Assembly: GCA_037444185.1 (NCBI GenBank)
Contig: JBBIMW010000005.1
Span: forward strand, 28,965-92,964
Source: JAILZP01 sp037444185
Lineage (GTDB): Bacteria > Bacillota > Desulfotomaculia > Desulfotomaculales > Desulfocucumaceae
DNA length: 64,000 nt
Direction: 5' to 3'
Within the stretch, counting starts at the first letter, position 1, and each line of letters opens with the position of its first letter. The notes under the pieces were generated by a model, which was given only the letters and a program-made list of their open reading frames with translations, had not been told where the DNA came from and searched no databases. Shown here in pieces: positions 17,131 through 25,747 of the stretch. Made by a program: the position numbers and the translations under genes.

Positions 17131-19101
17131 ATGCTCAAAATCGGCGTTATTTCACCATACCCGGGTTTTTCGGACATTGCGGAACAACTGGCGGCCGAGC
17201 TTGAGCTGGACATGGTGGCCAGGGACGAAGGCGAGGGCGCCTACAGTAGCGTGATAAATGGATGGGTGGGCAATAATCAGGTGGATGTCCTGGTGGCAAG
17301 GGGATCCGTGTCCGAGACACTGAAGAAAAACACCAGGGTTCCGGTGATAACGGTGAAGATTTCGAGTTTTGACATTGCGGAGGCGCTGCACCGGGCCCGT
17401 TTGAATTCGATGAACAGAAATATCGCCTTTGTTGATTGCGGGCAGCAGCCCAACCGGATTGAATTCGGCAGGATCGTACAATTGGCCGGAATTGACTTTA
17501 GGGTTTTCTTTTACCTGTCCGAGGGCCATTTGTTAAATATAATGAGACGGATAGTCCATGATAAAGCCGTGGTTTTGGGGACATCGGTAAATGTGGTTAA
17601 AAAAGCGCAGGAGTTCGGGCTTGAATCTTTTATGGTGCACAGCAGCCGGGAGTGTGTATTCGATGCGATAAAAAAAGCCCGGGACATTTTCCTGGCGCGC
17701 AAAAGGGAGGACCGTGTCTGCAGGGCTTTGCAGGCAGTTTTGAATCACGCCTATGATGGGATATTCGCCGCCGAGAAGGAGGTTACTCTCTTTAACCCCG
17801 TGGTGGAGAGAATTACAGGCTTGAAGGCCGATGATGTGCTGGGCAGGCCCATCGACGAAGTGTGCCGCGAAAGCCATATCTGCCGGGCACTGTACGGAAA
17901 TGGCAAGGCAGCCGCGGGCGAACTCCTGAACCTGGGAAAGCTGACCCTCGTTTTAAACAGGATCCCCCTGACTTTTTCAAAAGACGGTGCGGCCGTGATT
18001 ACAACATTCCAGGCCGCGGACAAGATCAGGCACATGGAGGCCAAAATCAGACGTGAAATGTATGACAAGGGCCTGACGGCGAAATTCAGATTCGCTGACA
18101 TTGTGGGCAGCAGCGCCGCCATCGCCGGTTCCGTAGAGGAGGCGAAAAAATACTCCAGGTCCGAGGCTGCCGTGTTGATTACGGGGGAAAGCGGAACCGG
18201 CAAGGAGCTGTTCGCCCACAGTATACACAATGAGAGCAACCGGCGCGAAGAGCCTTTTGTGGCTGTCAACTGTGCAGCCCTGCCTGAAAGCCTGCTGGAA
18301 AGCGAGCTCTTCGGTTACGAGGAGGGAGCTTTCACCGGCGCCCGGAAGGGAGGCAAGCAGGGATTGTTCGGTTTGGCCCACGGCGGGACGATTTTTCTGG
18401 ACGAAGTTGGCGAGCTCAGCCTTAACCTTCAGGCGAGGCTTTTGCGGGTTCTGCAGGAAAAAGAAGTAATGCCTGTGGGTGGACAAAAGGTCCTGCCGGT
18501 TAATGTCAGGGTTATAAGCGCCACCAACCAGAATCTTCTAAAGGCGGTCAGGGAGGGGCGCTTTAGAAAGGATCTTTATTTCAGGCTGGATGTACTTAAC
18601 CTTCAGATCCCCCCTCTCCGGGACAGGCTGGAGGACGTGCCGGAACTCTTTATGTATTTTCTTAATAAATTGGGCGGGAAGGGCATTGGGGAGTCACTGA
18701 AAATAAACGACAATATTTTCAGGACCTTAAAAAAGTACAGGTGGCCGGGCAATGTAAGGGAACTGGAAAGCTTTGTGGAAAGGTACCTGGCTTTGGGGGA
18801 GGAAAACACCCACACTCATTCTGTTTTCAATAGATTGATGGATAAGCTGGACACCGGCGAGATGATGGAAGGAAAGCAACCTGGGTATTATCAGATGACC
18901 ATAGAACTGAGCAATATGTCGGAGATGGAAAAACAAATACTGCTCCAGGCCAGCAAAATAATCAGGGGCACCAAGGGTGATATAGCAAAGGTCCTGGGCA
19001 TAAGCCGTTCCACTCTTTGGAAGAAACTGAAAGACATCGGTTTGGAGGTGTCCGAAGGTGAAGATGAACTAACCGGCGGTAAAAATATGCACCATTGTTA
19101 G
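17131..19101 (+). CDS. Sigma-54-dependent activator with PrpR-type N-terminal sensor
   Basis: Enhancer-binding protein of 656 residues. Parts in order: a propionate-regulator-type (PrpR_N) sensor, about residues 1-175; a PAS-like segment around 195-300 (GIFAAEKEVTLFNPVVERITG); an AAA+ domain with Walker A GESGTGKE, the sigma-54 contact loop GAFTGA and Walker B GTIFLDEVGEL; and a Fis-type helix-turn-helix at the C-terminus (GDIAKVLGISRSTLWKKLK). Start at ATG 17131 after GGGGGAG, matching the first strand LKIGVISPYPGF of PrpR_N. PrpR_N domains sense small organic-acid metabolites, so it is a good candidate activator of the neighbouring sigma-54 promoters at 4281, 11475 and 11722. Its stop overlaps the convergent 2-hydroxyacid dehydrogenase stop by 4 bp. 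Confidence 0.93.
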   Translation: MLKIGVISPYPGFSDIAEQLAAELELDMVARDEGEGAYSSVINGWVGNNQVDVLVARGSVSETLKKNTRVPVITVKISSFDIAEALHRARLNSMNRNIAFVDCGQQPNRIEFGRIVQLAGIDFRVFFYLSEGHLLNIMRRIVHDKAVVLGTSVNVVKKAQEFGLESFMVHSSRECVFDAIKKARDIFLARKREDRVCRALQAVLNHAYDGIFAAEKEVTLFNPVVERITGLKADDVLGRPIDEVCRESHICRALYGNGKAAAGELLNLGKLTLVLNRIPLTFSKDGAAVITTFQAADKIRHMEAKIRREMYDKGLTAKFRFADIVGSSAAIAGSVEEAKKYSRSEAAVLITGESGTGKELFAHSIHNESNRREEPFVAVNCAALPESLLESELFGYEEGAFTGARKGGKQGLFGLAHGGTIFLDEVGELSLNLQARLLRVLQEKEVMPVGGQKVLPVNVRVISATNQNLLKAVREGRFRKDLYFRLDVLNLQIPPLRDRLEDVPELFMYFLNKLGGKGIGESLKINDNIFRTLKKYRWPGNVRELESFVERYLALGEENTHTHSVFNRLMDKLDTGEMMEGKQPGYYQMTIELSNMSEMEKQILLQASKIIRGTKGDIAKVLGISRSTLWKKLKDIGLEVSEGEDELTGGKNMHHC

Positions 19102-20054
19102 TATCCCCTTGCCAGATCTACCATGTTCATGTAGTTATGGCCGCCGCTGAGATATACGGATAAGTTGTGCTTGAAGATCTCTACCGCCCGTTCTACATAA
19201 TAAGGCGACACCCAGGCAATGTGCGGAGTCAGGATGACGTTGTCCATGGACCAAAGCACACTGTTGGCCGGCAGTGGTTCTTCCTCAAAAACGTCAAGGA
19301 TGGCCGTCTTTATTTTTTTTTCTTTGAGGGCGTTGATTAACGCCGTTTCTTTTGTCACACGGCCCCGGGCGATATTTATAAAGCAGCTGGCGGGTTTCAT
19401 CAGGGCAAATTTTTCCTCGTCCATGAAGTGGCGTGTGGCATCGGTCAGGGGCAGGGCCAGGACGATAAAATCGCCTGCGGCCAGCAGTTCTCCGACAGCC
19501 GCCGGGCTGTACATCCGGTCGAAGTATTCAGCGGGATTGCCCGATCTGTTCAATCCCAGTGTATACATGCCGAAGGCCTTGGCCTTTCTGGCCACTTCCC
19601 GGCCGATACTCCCAGCTCCTATGATACCGATGGTTTTCTGAAATAGCTCATCTCTGTTCACATTGCGGAACCAGATGCCGGCCCGCTGGTTTTCCCGGAA
19701 TGTGAACAGATTCAGAGAAGCCGCGAGAATGCAACCGAAGACATATTCGGACACGGAGTTGCGCTGTATGCCGCGCACGTTACAGACTATAACGCCTCTG
19801 TTATGCAGATCTTTAACGGGGAGATTGTCCACCCCCGCTCTGAATGTCTGCAGCATGCGGAGTCCGGGCATCCTCTGCAGTATGCCGGAATCGAAATCAT
19901 TGCCGAAGATGGCCAGAACTTCGCACTGGGATAACAGTGGCAGATTCCTCAAGCTGCCGTTCGGGTAGAGATGGAAGGTGACATTGGAAAAAGTATCCAC
20001 TATGTTGGTAAATATATTTTGCTGTATAGGGACGGTCAACAGCACCTGTGTCAT
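19098..20054 (-). CDS. D-2-hydroxyacid dehydrogenase
   Basis: NAD(P)-dependent dehydrogenase of 318 residues reducing a 2-oxo acid, or oxidising the D-2-hydroxy acid. The Rossmann motif is IGIIGAGSIGREVARKAKAFG; FIVLALPLTDATRH, the catalytic Arg in INIARGRVTKE, Glu in DVFEEEPLP and the catalytic His in NVILTPHIAWVS are all present. Start at 20054, preceded on the minus strand by GAGGGGGCTTTAC; earlier in-frame starts lack a ribosome-binding site. It lies between two sigma-54 regulators and is in the same direction as the CBS/PAS one, about 280 bp downstream of it. The substrate is not identifiable (phosphoglycerate, glycerate, hydroxypyruvate and others share this fold). Confidence 0.92.
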   Translation of the reverse strand: MTQVLLTVPIQQNIFTNIVDTFSNVTFHLYPNGSLRNLPLLSQCEVLAIFGNDFDSGILQRMPGLRMLQTFRAGVDNLPVKDLHNRGVIVCNVRGIQRNSVSEYVFGCILAASLNLFTFRENQRAGIWFRNVNRDELFQKTIGIIGAGSIGREVARKAKAFGMYTLGLNRSGNPAEYFDRMYSPAAVGELLAAGDFIVLALPLTDATRHFMDEEKFALMKPASCFINIARGRVTKETALINALKEKKIKTAILDVFEEEPLPANSVLWSMDNVILTPHIAWVSPYYVERAVEIFKHNLSVYLSGGHNYMNMVDLARGY

Positions 20055-20170
20055 GTAAAGCCCCCTCATGGTGAAGATATAAATTTTATAGTCAGCAAAA
20101 TCCGTTCCCCGCATTTTTAAGGGCCAACATAACTATACGCCGACTTTTTTTATTGCCATTGATGCCGTGT

Positions 20171-20315
20171 GGCATCGGTTTTTGCCCATATGCATCGACT
20201 GTATGGGGTAGACTTGTTGAAGGCCGTGTCTGTCTTGGTTTTGAGAAATTATTCTATATTCCGCCGGTTCAGATTATTGTTCTTCATCGTGGAAAAAGGC
20301 ACGAAAACCGATGCT
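20171..20315. repeat. Long-range inverted repeat in intergenic region
   Basis: GGCATCGGTTTTTGCC at 20171-20186 is nearly the reverse complement of the block at 20298-20313 (two mismatches in 16), with about 110 bp between them. A smaller hairpin GATGCC-GTGT-GGCATC overlaps the left arm (20161-20176). The repeat lies in the 283-bp gap between the regulator stop and the hydroxyacid dehydrogenase start and could fold in RNA as a long stem. Confidence 0.5.
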
Positions 20316-20337
20316 GTGAGGCATGGCCGGACAGCCA

Positions 20338-22413
20338 TCAGGTGTGGTTGTACTTCTGTATTTTTCTTACTATGGTGGACTGGTTGACATCCAGGGCCTT
20401 GGCGGCCTTGTGGGTGCTGCCGCATTCCTTGACCGCTTTGATGATAAGCTGCCTTTCGACTTCGGCAATGGCTCTTTTGAGAGGAATGAGGTTGTTGACC
20501 AGGATGGGGTTGATCCCTTCCGGCTCCTTCTTGAACTGTAGGGGGAAATCATAGAGAGTCACCTTTTTGTGGGGGGAGGTAACCAGTATTCTCTCCACCA
20601 CGTTTTCAAGTTCCCTTACGTTTCCGGGCCAGTTGTAATCCAGAAAATAATCAATCACTTCCTGGGACAGCTCTTTTTTCATGCCGTAGGCCTTGTTGAA
20701 TTTACTCACAAAGGTCTCGGCGAGGCTGATGATTTCATCTTTGCGATCCCTAAGTGGAGGAACCGTCAGAGGTATTACATTTAGTCTGAAATAAAGGTCT
20801 TCCCGAAACAATCCCTTTTCCACCATGTTTTTCAAATCTTTATTGGTGGCCGCCAAGATGCGCACGTTGATTTGTATGGGCCTGGATCCTCCGATGCGAT
20901 ATATTTCCTTGTCCTGGATTGCTTTCAGCAGCTTGACTTGAAGGGGCAGAGGCAGATCGCCTATCTCATCCAACAGTATGGTGCCGTTATTGGCCACCTC
21001 AAACAAGCCTATATGCCCTTTTTTATTAGACCCCGTGAAGGAACCGGCCTCATAGCCGAAAAGCTCCGACTCCAGCAGCCCCTCGGGTATCGCGCCACAG
21101 TTTATCTCAACGTAGGGATTCTTGTTTCTTCTGCTGTTTTCGTGGATGATTCTGGCCAGCACTCCTTTACCCACCCCCGATTCACCCAGGATGAGAATGG
21201 TGGAGTCCACCTGGGCCACCCTTAGGGCCAGATCGAGAATTCTTCTCATGGGCAGCGAATGGATTACCAGTCCTTCTCTTTTAAGAATTTTTTCCTTCAG
21301 GTTGCTGACCTCCTCGTGATAACGGAGAGCAAGCTCATGGCTTCTGGCCAATTGCATGCGCAGACTGTTAAGTTCCGTCAGGTCCCTGATGTTCACCAGG
21401 ATCCTGAACAGATTGCCTTCACTGTCCCATACCGGGGTACCGGTGAGGAGCAATTGGCTGTGGCTGGTATTAATGGCGGAGTTGACTATTTCTTTTTTGG
21501 CTATGACATCGGCCACCAGTTTCTTTTGAATGCCGCTAAGCCTTGCTTTGTCAGGTGCGGTGACAATGGTGGCGTTGTTTTCACCGTTCAGCCTCCAGTA
21601 TGCTTTGTTTGCCCGGAGGATGATGTTGTCGGGGTTGGCGATTAGTATTCCGTCGTAGGAGGCCTCAATCAGCGCTTCCAGTTCCTTGTTCAGCTGCTCA
21701 AAGGTTTTCAGTTTATGGGAAATCGAATCAAGCTCGTCTATACTCTGAAAAATGCTGACGGCCCCCACCACCTTTTTATCTTCAAAAATGGGGGTGCGGT
21801 GGGAGATAAATGATTTTGTGGAATTGAAATATTTTGTGGTGTGTTCATAATTGATTTGCGAGATGCCCCTTCTCAATACGTCCAGGAAACCGCTGGAAGT
21901 AACTACTTTGGAAATGTGCCGCCCTATTGCCGACGCCTTCGAGGTGCGCAGTATATTTTCGGCCGGCCTGTTCAAATAGGTGACTTTTTCCCCGGAATCT
22001 ATGGAAATTATGGCATAATGAATGGATTCCAGAATGTTTTGGAGTAAAGTATTTTTATTTGCCAGTTTTTTGCTCATATATTGATCGATCATGTTCTTTG
22101 TGATAATTCCAAAAAAATTCTTTCCTTTGACAACGAAAACCCGGCAGTCTCCACCGGCATGGAGCTTTTCAACGGAGACGGTATCTTTTACCAACCCGGC
22201 TTCGACCAGGAAGCCCTCCACTGATGACTGCAAATTAAAGGCGGCGCTGAACATTATGGATTCCGGCGTTACGGCCCCCACAAGCTTGTTTTTATCGTTG
22301 AAAACAGGCAGGGCGCCGACCTTCAGTTTTTGAAACAGCTGAATGGCGCTGGACAGCGGATCGCCGGGGGAGAGGGACCCGTGGCACAGCTGCATAATGT
22401 CTTTGGCCAGCAT
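20338..22413 (-). CDS. Sigma-54-dependent activator with N-terminal CBS pair and PAS domains
   Basis: Regulator of 691 residues. It starts with a CBS-domain pair (AKDIMQLCHGSLSPGDPLSS and VGAVTPESIMFSAA, residues 1-110), followed by two PAS regions (about 125-230 and 245-370) and a coiled linker. The AAA+ domain has Walker A GESGVGKGVLA and Walker B GTILLDEIGDLPL, and the protein ends in a Fis-type helix-turn-helix (STHKAAKALDVNQSTIVRKI). The sigma-54 contact loop reads GSFTGS instead of GAFTGA; the essential Phe and Thr are kept. Start at 22413 chosen after GGAGGTATATATA. CBS pairs often bind adenosyl nucleotides or CoA-like ligands. Divergent from the thiolase/HMG-CoA-synthase-like operon, with a candidate sigma-54 promoter in the gap, so it probably controls that operon. 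Confidence 0.93.
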   Translation of the reverse strand: MLAKDIMQLCHGSLSPGDPLSSAIQLFQKLKVGALPVFNDKNKLVGAVTPESIMFSAAFNLQSSVEGFLVEAGLVKDTVSVEKLHAGGDCRVFVVKGKNFFGIITKNMIDQYMSKKLANKNTLLQNILESIHYAIISIDSGEKVTYLNRPAENILRTSKASAIGRHISKVVTSSGFLDVLRRGISQINYEHTTKYFNSTKSFISHRTPIFEDKKVVGAVSIFQSIDELDSISHKLKTFEQLNKELEALIEASYDGILIANPDNIILRANKAYWRLNGENNATIVTAPDKARLSGIQKKLVADVIAKKEIVNSAINTSHSQLLLTGTPVWDSEGNLFRILVNIRDLTELNSLRMQLARSHELALRYHEEVSNLKEKILKREGLVIHSLPMRRILDLALRVAQVDSTILILGESGVGKGVLARIIHENSRRNKNPYVEINCGAIPEGLLESELFGYEAGSFTGSNKKGHIGLFEVANNGTILLDEIGDLPLPLQVKLLKAIQDKEIYRIGGSRPIQINVRILAATNKDLKNMVEKGLFREDLYFRLNVIPLTVPPLRDRKDEIISLAETFVSKFNKAYGMKKELSQEVIDYFLDYNWPGNVRELENVVERILVTSPHKKVTLYDFPLQFKKEPEGINPILVNNLIPLKRAIAEVERQLIIKAVKECGSTHKAAKALDVNQSTIVRKIQKYNHT

Positions 22414-22523
22414 TATATATACCTCCATGCATGATAGGGGTTTTTCCATAATTCTATATGAAATGAATAAAAAGAAAAATACTTGAGCGCAAAATACTCA
22501 AGTTATATTGATAGTCACTGATT

Positions 22524-22538
22524 TGGCACAGTTTTTGA
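22524..22538 (+). promoter_or_regulatory. Candidate sigma-54 promoter for the thiolase/HMGCS-like/DUF35 operon
   Basis: TGGCAC-AGTTT-TTGA: perfect -24 element and correct spacing, but the -12 element ends TTGA instead of TTGC. It lies about 115 bp before the thiolase gene and next to a divergent sigma-54 activator gene, which raises the likelihood despite the imperfect -12 box. Confidence 0.5.
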
Positions 22539-22639
22539 AGCTATATAAAAGCATGCCCTAAAGCAGGCGGGATAATCATTGTCAACCGGCAGGATTCCAA
22601 GTTAGCAGGAATCTAAAGGGGTTTTTTTAAAATGGAAAG

Positions 22640-23830
22640 ATGGTGTTGCCTGTGAGAGAAGTGGCCATTATAGGTGCCGGGCAGACCCCGTACGGCGATT
22701 TCCCCGGCCTGGGCGTCAAGGAGCTGTTTGCCCGGGCTTATTTTGAAATGCTGCAAAGCGTTGACCGGGGGATCGATCCCCAGATGATTCGGGGGGCCTA
22801 CATAGGCTGCCTGAGCGCCGGCGGCGGCTTTCAGCTGGGACAGTTGGCCCCGCTGCTGATGGGGCACGTGGGACTGCCTCAAATCAATGCATTGCGGGTG
22901 GAAAACGCCTGCGCCTCGGGCGGGTACGCGCTTTTGAGCGCCGCCCTCGCCGTGGCATCCGGCAAATACGACCTGGTGCTGGCGGCCGGGGTGGAAAAAA
23001 TGCGGGATGTTTCATCCGGCAGGGGGAGGTACTGGCTGGGTGTGTCCGGGGACACAGAATACGAGCGCCTTGCCGGTTTGACCTTTGCCGGCATATACGC
23101 CCTGATGGCCGTCAGGTACATGCACCGGCACGGCCTGAAGAGAGAATACCTTTCCATGGTGGCGGTGAAGAACCACCGCCACGCCGCGGCCAACCCCAAG
23201 GCCCAGTTTCGCAGAGAGATCACTATGGAGCAGGCTATGAAGGGAGCCGCTGTTTCCCACCCCTTCAATATTTGGGACTGCAGCCCCACCAGCGACGGAG
23301 CGGCGGCGGTTCTTTTGTGCAGCGCTGAAAGGGCCCGGGATTTCACCGACAGGCCGGTCTATCTTAGAGGATTCAGCGCCGCCAGCGATTATCTGGCCAT
23401 TCACGACCGGGGGTCCATAACCGGCCTGGCCGCCACCCGCAGAGCTGCCGCAGAGGCTTACAAGCAGGCGGGCATAACCCCCGGGGACATAGATTTCGCG
23501 GAAGTGCACGATTGTTTCACCATCGCCGAAATAATGGCTTATGCCGACCTCGGCTTCTGCGAGGAGGGACAGGCCCACCGGCTGCTGGAAGAAGGGATTG
23601 TATATCTTGGCGGAAAACTGCCGGTCAATGTCAGCGGGGGCCTTAAGGCCAAAGGTCACCCCATCGGGGCCACCGGTTGCGGCATGGCCTGCGAAATATT
23701 CACCCAATTGAGGGGTGAGGCCAAGGATCCCGGCAGGCAGATCAAAAACCCCAGGTTCGCTTTATCTCACAATGTGGGCGGTTCAGGGGGATCGGCCGTG
23801 GTTTTTATCTATCGGGGGGGTGACGGATGA
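22640..23830 (+). CDS. Thiolase-family acyltransferase (SCP2/archaeal acetoacetyl-CoA thiolase type)
   Basis: Thiolase of 396 residues in the subfamily that pairs with DUF35 proteins. Nucleophile Cys in VENACASGGYALLSAALA (about residue 90), the NHRHAAANPKAQ segment after YLSMVAVK, EVHDCFTIAEIM near 290, and the His/Cys pair in GGLKAKGHPIGATGCG near 340 are all present. It overlaps the next gene by 4 bp (ATGA). In archaea, thiolase, HMG-CoA synthase and a DUF35 protein form one channelled complex making HMG-CoA; in anaerobic toluene degradation a thiolase plus DUF35 pair (BbsAB) cleaves benzoylsuccinyl-CoA. Here the same trio is transcribed as an operon, so an equivalent complex is likely. 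Substrate unknown. Confidence 0.9.
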   Translation: MVLPVREVAIIGAGQTPYGDFPGLGVKELFARAYFEMLQSVDRGIDPQMIRGAYIGCLSAGGGFQLGQLAPLLMGHVGLPQINALRVENACASGGYALLSAALAVASGKYDLVLAAGVEKMRDVSSGRGRYWLGVSGDTEYERLAGLTFAGIYALMAVRYMHRHGLKREYLSMVAVKNHRHAAANPKAQFRREITMEQAMKGAAVSHPFNIWDCSPTSDGAAAVLLCSAERARDFTDRPVYLRGFSAASDYLAIHDRGSITGLAATRRAAAEAYKQAGITPGDIDFAEVHDCFTIAEIMAYADLGFCEEGQAHRLLEEGIVYLGGKLPVNVSGGLKAKGHPIGATGCGMACEIFTQLRGEAKDPGRQIKNPRFALSHNVGGSGGSAVVFIYRGGDG

Positions 23831-24837
23831 TGGGCAAAGGCATTGTGTCCTGCGGCTATTATATTCCTTATTTGCGCATCCGGAGGGAGGAATACATGGC
23901 CGCCCTCGGCGGCTGCGCCGCGGACATGGAAGAAAAAGCCGTTCTGGACATAGATGAAGATGTGATTACCATGGCCGTGGAGGCCGCCAGGAACGCCGCG
24001 GAAAATGTGGACAAAGGACGCATCGGGGCCTTGGTGCTGGCCTCCACCAATTTTCCCTATCAAGAAAAGTATTTGGCCGGGACACTGGTGGAAGCCCTGG
24101 GGCTCAGCGGCGGCCTTTTGACCAGTCACCACAGCGGGTCCGCCCTGGCAGGAGCCGAAGCATTTCTGGCCGCCATGGGCCTTCTGGATCAAACCGATCA
24201 GGAATACGCCCTGGCGGTGATTTCAGACGCACCGTCGTCAAGATCTCCGGAGGGCCTGGAGCACGGTTTCGGGGCGGCGGCCTGCGCCTTTGTCCTGGCC
24301 GGGGGCGATGCGGCATTGAGTTTTGAAGGTGTGTCGGCCCAGTCCGGAGAGTTTATGGGACTGCGCTTCAGACCGCCGGCGGACGGCATCGTCAGGGACA
24401 TAGGAGTTCCCGCCTATTCCTCGATGTCATATATTGATACAGTTGCCGGAGCTGTTTCGGGGGTTCTGGAAAAACTGGGGAGAAGCCCCGGGCACTACCG
24501 CCACTTGATAATGCCCCAGGCCGATTTGAGGGCCGACCAGGCCCTGGCAAAAAAACTGGGCTTTAGCGAAGAGCAGTTAAGGGAGGGCACGGTTTTCAGG
24601 ATGGTGGGGGACGCCGGCTGCTGCACGCCGTTTTTGGGGCTGTGCAAGACACTGGAAGGCACGGGTGGGGATGAAAAGACGCTGGTCTGCACATACGGGG
24701 CGGGGTCCGGGAGTATTGCCATGAGCTTTCGCTCCGGCGCCCCCCTTCCGGCGGGCCGGACAACCTTCAGTTCACAGCTGGGGAACAAAAAAAACATCAG
24801 CTACATCCAATATCTTAAACTGAAAAAAATATTGTGA
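23827..24837 (+). CDS. HMG-CoA synthase-like protein with unusual active site
   Basis: Thiolase-superfamily protein of 336 residues most like archaeal/bacterial 3-hydroxy-3-methylglutaryl-CoA synthase: GIVSCGYYIPYLRIRREEY at the N-terminus, an IGALVLASTNFPY strand, and YIDTVAGAVSGVLEKLG near 205 followed by the domain containing LIMPQADLRADQALAKKLGF. The nucleophilic Cys expected in a CxxG(T/S)-type motif near residue 101 is not seen: the segment reads LLTSHHSGSALAGAEA. The protein may therefore be a structural partner or use altered chemistry. Translationally coupled to the upstream thiolase (ATGA overlap) and followed 9 bp later by the DUF35 gene, so the three probably form one complex. Confidence 0.8.
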   Translation: MMGKGIVSCGYYIPYLRIRREEYMAALGGCAADMEEKAVLDIDEDVITMAVEAARNAAENVDKGRIGALVLASTNFPYQEKYLAGTLVEALGLSGGLLTSHHSGSALAGAEAFLAAMGLLDQTDQEYALAVISDAPSSRSPEGLEHGFGAAACAFVLAGGDAALSFEGVSAQSGEFMGLRFRPPADGIVRDIGVPAYSSMSYIDTVAGAVSGVLEKLGRSPGHYRHLIMPQADLRADQALAKKLGFSEEQLREGTVFRMVGDAGCCTPFLGLCKTLEGTGGDEKTLVCTYGAGSGSIAMSFRSGAPLPAGRTTFSSQLGNKKNISYIQYLKLKKIL

Positions 24838-24846
24838 GGTGATTGT

Positions 24847-25263
24847 ATGGGCGCCCACATATCGGTTCCCATGTACCGGCGGACAATTTCCCATCGCTAC
24901 CGGCTGACGGGGATGAAGTGCGCCGGATGCCAGGGGGTGAACTTTCCCCCCAAGGCTGTTTGCAGTCACTGTCTTTGCGGAACGGAATTTGAAGACGTGC
25001 CCCTTAGCGGGAGGGGATTGGTATATTCATACACAGTCATTGCGGGAGGGGGCGCCCCGCCGGAGTTTTCAGGGGAGGCGCGCTGCAGGGGGAGCTATAC
25101 TGTGGTTCTGGTGGAATTGGAAGAGGGGCCGAGGATTGTTTCACAGCTGGCAAATCCACCGGAGAACGGTATTTGGATAGGTATGCCGGTGAGGGCCGTC
25201 TTCAGAAAAATATACGAGGAAGAAAAAGTGATCCGCTACGGGTTTAAATTCACTCCGTTATAA
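24847..25263 (+). CDS. DUF35 zinc-ribbon/OB-fold protein (acyl-CoA-binding bridge)
   Basis: Protein of 138 residues with an N-terminal zinc ribbon (CAGC near residue 23 and CSHC near 40, four Cys) and a C-terminal OB-fold (VYSYTVIAGGGAPPEFSG, then a VVLVELEEGPRIVSQL strand). In the archaeal thiolase/HMG-CoA-synthase complex the DUF35 protein bridges the two enzymes and shares the CoA site. Its position as the third gene of the operon, 9 bp after the HMG-CoA-synthase-like gene, supports the same role. The start at ATG 24847 follows a TGAGGTGATT site. Confidence 0.9.
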   Translation: MGAHISVPMYRRTISHRYRLTGMKCAGCQGVNFPPKAVCSHCLCGTEFEDVPLSGRGLVYSYTVIAGGGAPPEFSGEARCRGSYTVVLVELEEGPRIVSQLANPPENGIWIGMPVRAVFRKIYEEEKVIRYGFKFTPL

Positions 25264-25343
25264 TTCATGTTTGTGGTATAATCTATAATAATGTCCGTGC
25301 CCGGACCAGGATCGCCCATCCATGCCGTTTTCGGAGGCTTGAA

Positions 25344-25553
25344 ATGTCCGCTTTGAATTGCAACAAGGAAAAAAATACCCGGGAATGCGCCTGCACGTAC
25401 AGTGCCTGCCACCGCCGGGGAATGTGCTGTGAGTGTGTTGCATACCACCGCAAGAAGGGTGAAATTCCGGGATGCTTTTTCCCCCCGCACCTGGAGGCCG
25501 CCTATGACCGGTCGCAGAGGAATTTTGCCGAGTACCTGCGGCAAAAAAAATAG
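25344..25553 (+). CDS. Small Cys-rich protein (DUF6485-like)
   Basis: A 69-residue protein with seven cysteines, in an arrangement CNKE...CACTYSACHRRGMCCECV followed by GEIPGCFFP. I recognise this as the small DUF6485-type family common in anaerobic Firmicutes and deltaproteobacteria. The spacing suggests metal or Fe-S binding, but no function is known. Start ATG 25344 follows CGGAGGCTTGAA. It stands alone between the DUF35 gene and the homocitrate-synthase-like gene. Confidence 0.75.
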   Translation: MSALNCNKEKNTRECACTYSACHRRGMCCECVAYHRKKGEIPGCFFPPHLEAAYDRSQRNFAEYLRQKK

Positions 25554-25747
25554 GTTTCCGGGAGGGTTCCGGTGTCGGATGTTGCATGCCGGCGCCGGAA
25601 TGCAGAGGTATTTTGTATTCTTTTCCGGCGCCGGGATTATATTCTTTTCAGTCAGTCGGTTTTCTGGTATTATATTTTAAAGTCATTGTACGGCTTATCC
25701 ATCAGCCGTTTATTTATTTGTCTTTGGCAATAATCAAAGAAGGGGTG

